This document shows positions 36,540-47,040 of a stretch of 64,000 nucleotides of DNA, piece after piece; the first letter of the stretch is position 1; each line of letters begins with the position of its first letter. The stretch spans positions 30,633,465 to 30,697,464 of the forward strand of contig OX419762.1 in NCBI GenBank assembly GCA_948567375.1. The letters are read 5' to 3'. This DNA comes from Lunularia cruciata. Its lineage: Eukaryota; Streptophyta; Marchantiopsida; Lunulariales; Lunulariaceae. Position numbers and translations under genes: made by a program. The notes beneath the pieces are model-generated. The model did no database searches and was not told the origin of the DNA. It worked only from the letters and a program-made list of their open reading frames with translations.

Positions 36540-37190
36540 TCAATCACTCCCCATTCTCATCCTCTCTCCATCATCATTAGTCTCGTCCTCATCCGAGCTA
36601 TCTGCATCCTCATGATCATCATCATGCTCTCGCACGTGTATAATCTCCTCCTCTCCATCACTCAAGTATATCACGTCCTCCTCTAGAATGAAACCTCTCC
36701 CCACAAAGAGATGAGTGAGTATTTGCCCAAGGAAGGTGACCCTGAACCTACGTCCCTTAGGACTCCTCAATTGGCTTTGCAAACTCCTCACCTCTACAAT
36801 GATAGCTCTAAAAGCTAACTCTCCCCAATCATAATCCTCCACACCAAATCTCCTCAACTTGGTCTTGGTGTTGAGTACCAAATGCCCATATACAATCTTG
36901 GGCCTAATAGTGTGTGCAACAAGTGCACCAATCAATTGGAAGAAAGCTTGGAATGCAAGAAATACACATTGCCTTGCACGATATCTTTTTGCAACCCTAT
37001 CCCTTTGTGGAAACCAGTCTGAAACAGCTATGTAAGGAACTGTCCTCCGTCTTGGTGTTCTTCTCCTTGGCATGGCAAGTGCATCTCTTACTATATCTGT
37101 GGTCAATTGAAATTGCCTCCCTCTTACTAAACCTATGAAGGAGACCTTGTCCCATGAACTCACAAACTTTGTACATGGAAGGACTTGCAA
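36540..37190 (-). CDS. uncharacterised repetitive protein with acidic tail (family C)
   Basis: A 216-residue frame without a break, which I do not recognise. Residues 1-40 contain SFIGLVRGRQFQLT and DIVRDALAMP, followed by an arginine-rich stretch (PRRRTPRRRT). The middle is aromatic-rich (AFQAFFQLIGALVAHTIRPK, then YGHLVLNT, DYDWGEL). About residues 150-170 read FLGQILTHLF. The last 40 residues are strongly acidic (DGEEEI, HDDDHEDADSSDEDE). Diverged copies flank the chromovirus complex at 49.2 and 60.3 kb. The conserved middle in several copies suggests selection at the time of spread. It could be a nucleic-acid-binding or gag-like protein, but that is inference. Confidence 0.5.
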   Translation of the reverse strand: MQVLPCTKFVSSWDKVSFIGLVRGRQFQLTTDIVRDALAMPRRRTPRRRTVPYIAVSDWFPQRDRVAKRYRARQCVFLAFQAFFQLIGALVAHTIRPKIVYGHLVLNTKTKLRRFGVEDYDWGELAFRAIIVEVRSLQSQLRSPKGRRFRVTFLGQILTHLFVGRGFILEEDVIYLSDGEEEIIHVREHDDDHEDADSSDEDETNDDGERMRMGSD

Positions 37191-37200
37191 AACCCACCAA

Positions 37201-38929
37201 AAAATCAGCTCAAACTTCTATCCTAAGGACTCAAGCCCAAGGGTGCTGCTTGTAGCCGCTCGGAGACGCCCCCAAATAGTAGATATCTTTGGTCGCCGCT
37301 GGTCGCCACCGGTGCCCCACGTGTAGTGCTAGGGAGACAGCCAACACCATGCATAGGCACCCACAAATGCAACTACGCTAGAAGCCGCTACGGGACAAGA
37401 AGAGAGATGTTGGGTGACGCACGGAGTCGTTGGAAGGCGCTTGCGTGCGGAGGGTCTAAGGTTTAGAGATGGCGCAAGATAGTGCTAGAGGATGCTAGGG
37501 GACACAAGTAGATGTTGGGAGGTGCTGATAATTTGAAAGACTTAAACATGCATAAATCATAATCTTGAGGTGCTGGAACATTTGAAAGTAGAGAGAAATG
37601 AAGAGCAAATAATGAAGAAGGTTTGAAGAATACCTCTGGCCGTGGATAGTGAAGTCCAAGAGTAATTTTGAGCCCCAATATGTTGAGATCAATCTCTCAA
37701 ATTCAGAGACAACAATTCGAATATGAGGTTTGTCCAACCAACACCACTTGATGAAATTTACTGGGTGTTGAATGCTATGAAATGCTATGAGCCAATCTCC
37801 TTCCTGAGTATTTCTCATGTCGGGCCCGTCAACTATCTTTTCATATCCCTAGAATTTTGCCATGGTTCAAATTGAGTTTGCTCTCAATCTCTCAAATGTT
37901 CTCTTGTTGTTTCTCTCGAGTCTCCAAAGCACTCCTTCAATTTGAAATCTGAATGGAGCTCTCAAAATTCCAACTCTCTCAAGCCCCATAGAGAGTTGGT
38001 CTCCTAACAGTTTGCCTCCTTCAGCTTCAGCGAGCTTGCCTTCTTTGAGGAAGTTTGCTTTGTTCTAACACCCCACTCGCAAAATGACTCTTTCTCCTTT
38101 GAACAACTCACCCACCCACCCACACTCGCAAAATGAGTCTTTCTCTTTCCAATACCCCACATACTTGTGAAATGAGGCTTTCTAACACACCACACACCCG
38201 CAAGAATGACATGAATTGAAAAGAGGAAGGTTTATATAACCCTAGGCGGCTCGAAAAAAAAGTTGAATACCAAACATCCAAAATGTACACATGTAGGGAA
38301 AAAATTCCATATTTCAACCAAAAGAACTCAAATCTCGAGCGGCAACATACGACACTCCACGTTGCCAACCAGCGCAAGCAAGCGTTACATATTTCACGCA
38401 CGCCTACCAGTGCTTACCAGTGCCATCTCATAGGCCTACCAACACCGACAAGTGCATTTATTATTTGTTGATCTTGGAGTACGGTCCCCAGTGTTCACCC
38501 ACATCTATGAGCACCATCAATAGACGCAACCCTTTTTTGTAATTTTGTGAGCGGCCCCCAACGTGTACGAGCATGTACAAGCGCCATCTCACGGTGTCTA
38601 CAACATCAGCATACTTAAAATTTTTTCCAACAACATCCGAAAAGTGACTTTGAAGTGTAAACTTGCTAAACACCACACAGTGGAAGTGTAAGCTCAGGCC
38701 TTACAAATGTACAGATCCTTTTGGATAAATATAACCCGTAACCGGGAACCTGGATACCTTTGGGGTTATACTCGCCATAGAATTCTTTTTTCATCCTTCA
38801 AATTCTTATCCCAATATTACATCAAGATATACTCATGATCTAAGATAGAGACTCAAGGTCTAAGTTACTAGACTATGAGATATGAGATGAATAACTGAAA
38901 AATATATATTTTATTATATGGAAACTCAG
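37201..38929. other. repeat-derived spacer
   Basis: There is a loose chain of GCCGCT- and GGCGC-containing short repeats at about 37240-37500, then C- and A-rich tracts (CACCCACCCACC near 38110). No credible gene is seen; the small frames lack recognisable content. It lies between family C and the Harbinger transposase. Confidence 0.4.
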
Positions 38930-40236
38930 TCAATCAAGTATATCATTGTTGTGATAATCAAGGCAATGTTGCATCACCCTTGATCTACTTTCTTCTCTGC
39001 CAAGTTCTATACCATAAAGAGACAATTCTGAATCTATTTGAGTTTCCTCTGTAAATCCGCCATCATCCTCTAACCAAAGGTCAGACCTATTGATTAAATT
39101 TTTTTGTAAAATAATACACACTGATACCCACTTTAACAAATAAGCATTTCTACTATTGTCTTTCAGTTGCACTCTTAGCTCATGAAGAGAATGCCATCTA
39201 GCTTTCAATACTCCTATACAATGCTCATTTATCACTCTTGCCTTTGCTAAATATTTATTAAACTCTTGCTTGTCCTCTCATCGAGCTTGCTTGAAAGAGG
39301 GGACTAGGCAATGCATGGGTACATAACCCGAATCACCTAAAAGGTACTCCTTTTCCTCAAAAGTGTGACAACTCCCTGTTAGGTTCAAATCATTCCATAG
39401 TGAGAATTTTTTCAAACAAGTCATGTCATGACATGACCCTGGCATTCTTGCAAATAAACAAATCAAATTATACTTTTAGTAAACTATAAAAAAAGGATCA
39501 CCAATGCATTGCAAAAATACCTAACAAAACAACACATAACATAAAACATACCTCCGAAAAAATGTATAATTCTCCTTTTATCATCACAAATAACTTGGCT
39601 ATTTATAGAATATGAACCCTTGCGGCTGAAATATATTTCACCGTCCACCATTGGTCGAGCTGCAAGAGGAAACAATGTTTCATCTACCAAACCAACACAA
39701 CCAAGAAAACCTTTCTATGCAAAAATAGTGGATATCCTCCTCCTCTCCTTGAGCTCGGGCCAAACAACTTGACTCCTCATCATATCTAATATGGCTATCA
39801 TAACTCTATAAGTAAAAGCAATTGTTGAATTAGCACTAATGCTCCAAATATTTAAACCCCGTGCAACACAAGCTCCATTGCCGTGATGCCCAAATCTATC
39901 CAAGGCTAGGGCAACTTGGATCCACACTGGTGTTTGCTCTCTATGGTAGCTTTTCTCAAAAATTGTATGAGTCTTAATCAAATCCACTAATGTTGAAAAA
40001 GAATCCACATCCATTATAGTAAGTTGGCGAAAGACCTTAGTATCAAGATTTCTAAAATACTCCTTCACAAACTCTCTACTACGAGGGCAAGTAACACGGG
40101 GTTCCAAGTATCGATGAGTATGTCCATACTCCCACCCACTAATAAAACATTCTAGCATATCTAAATCTCCTCTTAATTCTTTGTCTTCATCTTCTAATCC
40201 TTGTAGCGATATCTCTAAATCTAACCGAATCATCTA
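38930..40236 (-). pseudogene. PIF/Harbinger transposase with intron, pseudogene
   Basis: On the minus strand, 40233-39716 encodes the N-terminal and helix-turn-helix part (VWIQVALALDRFGHHGNG, then VVWPELKERRRI). The DDE nuclease region follows: VDETLFPLAARP and RKGSYSINSQVICD with the first acidic residue, PGSCHDM, then YLLGDSGY with the second. It ends with ARVINEHCIGVLKARW and a carboxy tail. A GT-AG intron at about 39547-39447 (101 bp) keeps frame between the first and second DDE blocks. The reading frame has an in-frame TAG near 39716, just after the N-terminal part, and an in-frame TGA near 39278. This is a cut-and-paste DNA transposon gene, now inactive as read. A related relic is at 45931-47040. 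Confidence 0.8.
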
Positions 40237-42019
40237 TTGAGTACGTTTTCTAATATTTTTGGTTAGTTCTACACGAGTGCTCCCTCTTGGCATGACTTGA
40301 CTCAATTTTTAATCACTACGGATAACTCCTTATTGGCAAAGGGGCATCTCTATTCTCTATGCACATGAAAAAAAACAATCTCATAAATTTCATTCCATAA
40401 CAAGAAAACAAGTTCATGATTTTCATTTCATGATTTTCATTTCATTTCATTTTCATTTCAAGGGGGAACAAGTGCATACATTTCATACTCTACCAAGAGA
40501 CAAAGATCATAAATTAAACTTTTTGAAATAATGAAATCGAGTATTATGGAGAGTAACACTTCAAACAAAATCACTCCTCCTTTTAACCTTCCCATTGCAC
40601 GCACTCAAATCTTCCCACTCCAAACGAATTCACTCCCCCTTCCAACTTTGGCTATGGGTCTCTCAAATCTTCATCGGCGGTCAATTTTTGCATGCCCTCA
40701 AATCTTTCCACTCATGCTCATGCTCTCTCCAATCTTCCTCGGTGGTAAAAAATTGCATTCCTGCTCGTCTAATGCATAAATTTGTCGTAATCTGATTACC
40801 ATGGGTATTCTCAAACATTATGGATATTCCCTTTGGTGGTCGTCACTTTCACTCTAACCCTGAACGATAAATTTTATTAACCCTAATACGTAATCAATGC
40901 ACTACGGAGTGATAACGGAAAATTCCTTATCCTTTATTTCTGCAAACCATCTCATATGGAATATGCTAATAATAAGGAGCTTGGCCTGAACTCCGGATAA
41001 TTCCTTATCCTTTATTTCGGCGAACCATCTCATATGGAATATGCTAATGATAAGGAACTTGGCCCGAACGGATAATTCCTTATCCTTTATTTCGGCGAAC
41101 CATCTCATATGGAATATGCTAATGATAAGGAACTTGGCCCGAACTCCGGAGCAATATCTTCCCCGTCACATTTCTACCTCCCGGTCACATACCGTATCCA
41201 TTTAATCAACGCTTAGTAATTATCTATATGAAAAGTTATGAGATTGCGTATAACTATTTCTGAAACTTCGTATAACTATTTATGTATACTGTTACCAAAA
41301 AAATACGGATCGTACTATCTTTAAAGTTTACGGGTCCGTTAGGTGCTAGCTAAACTTGGAGTCCCGGTCAGTTTAGGGCGACAACCAGATACTGTCGTCG
41401 CGGGAACTCTCGGCTTATGAGTTCCGAGGCTTTCCCGCGCTCGTGAAGTCGTTCGCTTCTGAATGAACATCTCTCGTGGTCATTCTTGAAGTCGTGCACA
41501 TTGCCGATCAAATTCCTTCAACTGTTAATGAGAGCGCCGCTGAGGCTGGATGGATAGGCTTGATAAGGTTAAGAATTCGCAGCACCAGTGTCTCCTTTGC
41601 TGTGAAAGTGGCTGCAGTTTGACATTCATTCTCCGTTCGGAAATTTATCACTTCCTCACCACCTGCTGATGTTCGAGGAGCAGTTGCTAGATTTTGTGGT
41701 TACGGAAGTTCACGGGATTTGGGTTGGAGCCCTATGATGGCGAGACGTTAGTTTGCGTCAAATTAAGGATTAGCTCCTACATACACGCAGGGAAAGGGAG
41801 AACGCGGTTGTGACTGAGTTTGTACGGTTCTACAAGGGTTTGGTCGCGCGGACAGAAGGATCTGGTTGAGTATGCGTTTGAGAGGTCCGGCGAGGTCTTT
41901 GAATAAGAGATCTCTTTTGCGATTCTCCTTACTTGAGAGCGTACCTACAGTTTTTTAATTGTTCCAGGCATTAAGCAGATTTTAAGTTGTAGTCTGGAGT
42001 GCAATTAAGCTGGTTAGAA
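40237..42019. other. spacer and upstream region of FEN1
   Basis: The left part (to about 40.9 kb) is AT-rich, with CATTTCATTTTC-type repeats near 40410-40460. A three-unit tandem array occupies 40921-41150. From 41.3 kb the DNA has host-like composition and probably carries the FEN1 promoter and leader. A pyrimidine-rich stretch ending TTGTTCCAG at about 41968 could be the 3' splice site of a leader intron. No clear TATA box was identified. Confidence 0.5.
40921..41150. repeat. tandem array of 75-78 bp, three units, with internal inverted arms
   Basis: Units start with AATTCCTTATCCTTTATTTC at 40921, 40999 and 41074. Each contains TTCCTTATC near its start, and the second and third carry the exact inverse GATAAGGAA near the end, so units could fold into stems. 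Units two and three are nearly identical; the first is more diverged. GATAAG matches the I-box core of light-responsive plant promoters. The array is about 0.9 kb upstream of the FEN1 start. Confidence 0.85.
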
Positions 42020-43216
42020 ATGGGAATCAAGGGTTTAACGAAGCTCTTGGCTGATAATGCACCGGGTTCAATGAAGGAAACAAAGTTTGAGGGATACTTC
42101 GGACGGAAGATTGCTATCGATGCTAGTATGAGCATCTATCAATTTTTGATCGTGGTTGGCCGAACTGGAAGTGACATGCTGACGAATGAGGCAGGAGATG
42201 TAACAAGTCATTTACAAGGAATGTTTACCAGGACCATCCGTATCTTGGAGGCAGGTATCAAGCCTGTATATGTTTTTGACGGGAAGCCTCCCGATTTGAA
42301 GAAAGAGGAGCTGGCCAAACGTTATGCCAGGCGCGATGATGCGGCACAAGGTTTAGTTGCAGCGGTCGAGACAGGGGATCAAGCTGACATTGAAAAGTTT
42401 AGCAAACGAACAGTGAAGGTGACAAAGCAGCACAATGAGGATTGTCGCAAGCTTCTTCGCTTAATGGGTGTACCAGTCGTTGAGGCGCCATCTGAGGCAG
42501 AAGCTGAGTGTGCCGCTCTTTGCAAGGCAGAAAAGGTTTTTGCTGTAGCCTCGGAGGATATGGACTCTCTGACGTTTGGTTCCCCGATATTCTTACGGCA
42601 TTTGATGGAGCCCGTTACTCGCAAACTGCCTGTCATGGAATTTTGTGTCGCCAAGGTTCTCGAAGAGCTGAACTTGACGATGGATCAATTCATTGATATG
42701 TGCATTCTTTGTGGATGTGATTACTGTGATACCATCAAGGGTATTGGGCCTCAATCAGCTTTGAAACTCATTCGACTCCATGGATCGTTGGAACAAGTGC
42801 TCGAGAACTTGAATAAGTCGAAGTATCAAATACCTGAGAACTGGAATTATCAAGAAGCCCGAAGGCTTTTCCGGGAGCCGGTTGTGACTCCTGTGGGTGA
42901 AATGGCCGAGCTGAAATGGGTGGCCCCGGACGAAGAGGGACTAAAGAAGTTTTTAGTGGAGGAGAACGGCTTTAACCTCGAGCGCATCACTAAGGGTATC
43001 GAGAAAATCAAGAGTGCCAAGAATAAGTCATCACAAGGACGGCTTGAGTCATTCTTTTCTGTTTCTGCTGCACCAAAGAGGAAGGAAGCGCCGGATTCCA
43101 CTGAAGCAAAAGGACCACAAAAGAAAACGAAAGGGGGCAAACCTGCTGAGAAAGGGAAAGGGAAGCCTGGTCCCAAGCCTGGTAGCAAGCCTGCTGTAAG
43201 ATCTAAGATAAAGTGA
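42020..43216 (+). CDS. FEN1: flap endonuclease 1
   Basis: FEN1 removes 5' flaps during Okazaki-fragment maturation and long-patch base excision repair, in the nucleus with PCNA. The frame encodes 398 residues from [10 protein letters not shown], close to the usual 380 or so. Active-site acids are all present: D34, D87, E159, E161, D180, D182 and D234, at positions expected from the human enzyme. The N and I nuclease domains and helix-hairpin-helix ([11 protein letters not shown]) are intact. Q339-GRLESFF is the PCNA-binding box, followed by a lysine- and proline-rich tail that may act as nuclear signal. ATG 42020 is chosen because the mature protein must begin MG; the N-terminal glycine is functional. 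The whole coding region is one exon, which is unusual for a plant FEN1, so a retrocopy is possible, yet the frame is intact. Confidence 0.95.
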   Translation: MGIKGLTKLLADNAPGSMKETKFEGYFGRKIAIDASMSIYQFLIVVGRTGSDMLTNEAGDVTSHLQGMFTRTIRILEAGIKPVYVFDGKPPDLKKEELAKRYARRDDAAQGLVAAVETGDQADIEKFSKRTVKVTKQHNEDCRKLLRLMGVPVVEAPSEAEAECAALCKAEKVFAVASEDMDSLTFGSPIFLRHLMEPVTRKLPVMEFCVAKVLEELNLTMDQFIDMCILCGCDYCDTIKGIGPQSALKLIRLHGSLEQVLENLNKSKYQIPENWNYQEARRLFREPVVTPVGEMAELKWVAPDEEGLKKFLVEENGFNLERITKGIEKIKSAKNKSSQGRLESFFSVSAAPKRKEAPDSTEAKGPQKKTKGGKPAEKGKGKPGPKPGSKPAVRSKIK

Positions 43217-45930
43217 GAAGAAGTCCAATTCTGAGGTCGACCTTACTTCAAGCAACTCTACAGGAAGATCGTTTTGAAATAGGACGAAGTTGCTAGAAGC
43301 TTTTCGGATGGCCTTGTTTGGGAGAAAATTTCGACACAGATGAAGACCAGGCGAGATAAATTTCAGTTGTTTCTGCATGGATTTCTAGCATGACTGTCTG
43401 TTGAGCACCGAAACAAGTTCGGCTTGTAGCCATTTCAAAATAGTATACATCGACGTCCTTACGTGTCCGGAATTAGGGAGTGCAAGAAGGGTAATGACTT
43501 ATCGCTCGGTCTATCACCTGTATTCACACCGCAAATTGATCTTTGTACAGTTCATAGTTTCACTAATCGCAGACATACGATTGTTCAGTTTCCACGGGGA
43601 AACAGTCTGCTTGTAAGCGGGCACATATAAATCAGCGATTTAGGGCAATTTGATCCGGCCCACTCATTTAGCTAGTGATTTTTGTAAGAGCTTCTTCTGT
43701 GTCGAGGTTATGTGGCCTCCTTGAGAAATTCAAGCTTGTAACTCTTAGGCCTTCGACTTTCTTCTCAGACAAACTTGCTGTTCCACCCCGTTACCGTGTC
43801 CAGTTCCACTGGATCCCAGTAAGTTGAGACAGTTAGCCTGTGTTGTAAGTTTTGCATGATTCAGCAGCACATTTTAGTTCACTGCCTTCAATTGTGTCAC
43901 CCTGGCAGGACCGGCATCTGACACCTTCTTTTGCTCGGGCTTACTGTGTGGATCCCCGATATCATATTTTGAGCTAAACCTCGGAAATTGCAATGAAGTA
44001 ATGTATAAGCCTATTAGTTACCAGGTGGTTTCCCACACTGACGAGAAAGAGAACTTCAGCTAGATGGGCACATCCGTGGACGGAGTGGAAGGTCCTCGTA
44101 CGGCGTTTTGTCTGTTTATATCATAGAAGTAGGGAAGTACAGAGATGGATGGATATGACATTTGATTTTCAGTTACCTCGATTCTAGAATTGTGTTCCTT
44201 AGATGCCCAGGTACTGGAAACGCCCGAACACTAAAGCGTTTCCCCCGAAGGCCTCGGGGTCTCCGACAAGCATATCGACTTCCCCTCTAAGATACAACTT
44301 TGTCCGTGTCATAGTCGATCTGAGGAAAATGGTGCATGCACTAAGATGTAGTTCCGAGATGAGATCAACACAACACGATGTATAGTGATATATGCATCAG
44401 CGCACTCTGGAAGAAACCCCGTATGTTAGACTATGTCAAGGCAGGTCCACATTTTGGCCATGCCATGTTTCGATTTAATCTGCAAAGGCACCCATGATTC
44501 TAAATGCCTAGCTCCGGCCCAAACTAACCTGGGTACTTGAACTCTTAAGTGCGCTTACCTGAATTCAACCTACAATCCACCAATTGTTGTCTAGAATGTC
44601 AATTGCTACGTATTTCGGTGTGTAAAGTGTAATGTAACTATAGATGTAGTTAAGGGTTAGGAGTTACGAGTTAGGAGTTATGCTTAGAGATAAAAGCTAA
44701 AAACGGAATCAAGGTGACCATACAAAATCAAAATTCATAATCACATATTGCTCAATCAAACCATACAAGCCAGAAAACTTATCATGGAAATATTCATCGA
44801 AAATTTCATGCTCAACTTTCAGTTAACGTTGCAATTATATGAAGTTCATTGCCTCGCTTCCAAGCCTTTTGATGTCTCCAAGTTTCCAATCGGAAGGGTT
44901 CTATCGCTGAAAAAGTTCCAGTTCCCGGCGAGCGAGTACATTGGGTGAACACAGTACTTCGGGGCAGTGCATCCATTGTCAAATTGAATAGGATACCCGA
45001 GTTGAGAATTCTACCAGAATAACGTGTTTGAATAAGGTTCCGTGGGTACTTGTGCATTTATGGTTAGGACCATCGTTTACTTGACACTTGACGAGATAAA
45101 GTTTGATAAACATAAACATAAAGCATGATATGTTGAACTGTACAGTTCAGGCCGCAACGTATAGTAGAAGAAGGAGGTCTGCACGATGCACCTGTTGTTC
45201 GACAGGAAGGAAGTGGTTGGCGGCTAGTACTTAGGAAATCATGTTCAAATCGTCAGTATAACATAGTCGAGTCTCCATTCACACCTTCCAGTTTGGTTTC
45301 GGTGTAAATTTGCAGATCGCGTCTTGGGAACCAATAGGGCGTTTCAGCTTTGCATTTTTCGCCTCTCTAAATAACCCGTAAAGTGTTTTTTACTGGTATC
45401 AAAAAAATAATTTACGGGGAGAGGGGCGGGGGTACTCGAAATTTGTCCACGGAACATGCAAAGGGTCACAATTTTAGTGACCCCTAACTTTATTCTGTTC
45501 CATGACTCTTAGCGAACCCGTAAATTTTGATTGGGCGATTAAAGGCTTAATTTAAGTGTAGAGTTTAGTGTATTTAGGTGTAGACTACACGTGTCATGTT
45601 AGCCATTGTGTACATGTTTGTGAAGAAATGAGTTGAGTAAGCAATTTCAATTTTACTCTTAGTGTGCCTGAAAACTACATCAAGGAGATTTCACTTCAAA
45701 ATTTCTCTACAACTTCATGCCATTTCCTCAAAATTGAGGGGCATCAATGCCACATTGTAGTGCAAGCCAACTTCTTGTGAAGGAAACAAATAAAGGAATG
45801 TATGGAGAATAGGATTTTAGAGATGGAAGGCAACCAGATAGAAAATACCCTTAAATGAGAATTGGATAACTGAGGTTTGACAGAAGTGTGGAGTGTGGTG
45901 TGATTTCTTACACATCAGAATAAAAAGTTT
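43217..45930. other. 3' flank of FEN1 and host spacer
   Basis: Composition is host-like to about 45.6 kb. No further protein or RNA gene could be supported. There is no long poly(A) tract just downstream of the FEN1 stop, so the sequence gives no direct mark of reverse transcription. A G-rich run (GAGGGGCGGGGG) lies near 45420. Confidence 0.5.
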
Positions 45931-47040
45931 GTGCATTTTTTCATTAGAGGTCTTGACCCTCTTGCATTTAAACAATTAGTTCTAATGGACTTGCAATCAT
46001 TTTATACTTTTTCTAGAATTGATTAGAGACAATGAGGTATTTAGAAATAACTCACTTAAGATTCAAATCCTTGTGTGGATACAACTTGTAGTAGCTTTTT
46101 ACATGTTTGGGCATATTGAAAATAGAGAATGTATATCTAGGAGCTATGAGTTTATGGGGTATTAGCTCAAATTCAACTATTAATTTTACAAAGAGAATCA
46201 TGAATGCCATTATGTCTATTCTTGGGAAGGAGGTGGTATGGGATGAACAGCAAGAGATCTAAAATATTGAATGTTTCTGCCTTGAAGGGTTTTCAGTGCA
46301 TTGCGGGATTGGTAGAGGATATTATTCCCATTAGCAAAAAGGGAAAAAAGTGGATAGAGAGATATATTTTAGTAGAAAATGCTCTTATTTTATCAATGTG
46401 CAGGTTGTATGCGACAACATGTTGAGTATTATTTATTTCACAAGAGGCAAGGGCTTCATGGGAAATATACTCAAGGCTTTTAAAGTTATCTACTTAGAAG
46501 AGAAAGGCACTACTTCTAAGTTATATTCCTGGAAAACTTGAGGACAACCTCTTTTAGTACTTGAGGCTTATGCCTATATGTGTTGGATTGTGTAGCAAGA
46601 AGCTCATTGACTACGTGATTGTGAGTTCATTGATTGAACCTTTGATTATGTCATTTTACAAGGATGTCAGGCTTATGTTAGGACATGACCTACATTAAAA
46701 AGAAACCATTATAGTTGATATTGAACAAAGAAGGGAGAACAATTATTTTGAACGCCAATAGTATTTGCTAGGAGAGTCAAGTTATGTTCCTATGATTTAG
46801 TGTCTTTTCTCAAACAATCCCGGATAGAGGATCGAGTAGAATTTGAGAAATGTGTTGCAAAAGCTCATGTACTCAACGAGCAATGCAAGATGGCATTCTT
46901 TGCATGAACTAAGGTTCCAACTCAAAAGCAAGAATAGAAAAGGATTCCTATTTAAGTGGATCAGCTCATGCATTAATTTGGAAATATTTTTTGATTATTT
47001 TTTTGGATAATAAGATTATAAATGAATTAGATGGAGATTA
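45931..47040 (+). pseudogene. second PIF/Harbinger transposase relic
   Basis: The plus strand carries, in several frames, the blocks of the 38930-40236 transposase: LMDLQSFYTF..LIRDNEVF and VWIQLVVAFYMFGH (about 45985-46120), then FSRKCSYFINVQVVCDN (about 46360-46420), then YLLGESSYVP (about 46770) and SNARWHSLHELRFQLK (about 46875-46930). The order is right and spacing is similar. Many stops and frame changes are present, and no terminal inverted repeats were found. It is more decayed than the minus-strand copy, so it likely went extinct earlier. Confidence 0.7.

Larger units (their letters stand above)
34746..37200 (-). mobile_element. family C repeat, fullest copy, unrecognised
   Basis: On the minus strand this holds an intact 216-residue frame (36540-37190) and then a decayed second region with a coiled coil (about 36000-35400) and a conserved end piece (about 35065-34769). 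Parts recur at 16489-17860 and at 48950-49204 plus 60340-60427, so it is repetitive. No reverse transcriptase, integrase, transposase or terminal repeat was found. Boundaries are approximate. It may be a non-autonomous element, or part of a larger element such as the Harbinger around it. Confidence 0.45.

Noticed and set aside
40902-41108. Small minus-strand protein with repeated MRWFAEIKDKELS
   Set aside because: The repetition comes from the DNA tandem array; there is no codon-level conservation or other support.
41999-42019. In-frame extension of FEN1 from an upstream GTG
   Set aside because: FEN1 must begin MG for its N-terminal glycine to contact DNA, the ATG at 42020 fits the family exactly, and GTG is not a usual nuclear start.
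44203-45057. Short frames downstream of FEN1
   Set aside because: They are under 85 residues with no recognisable motif, overlap on both strands and have no support beyond length.
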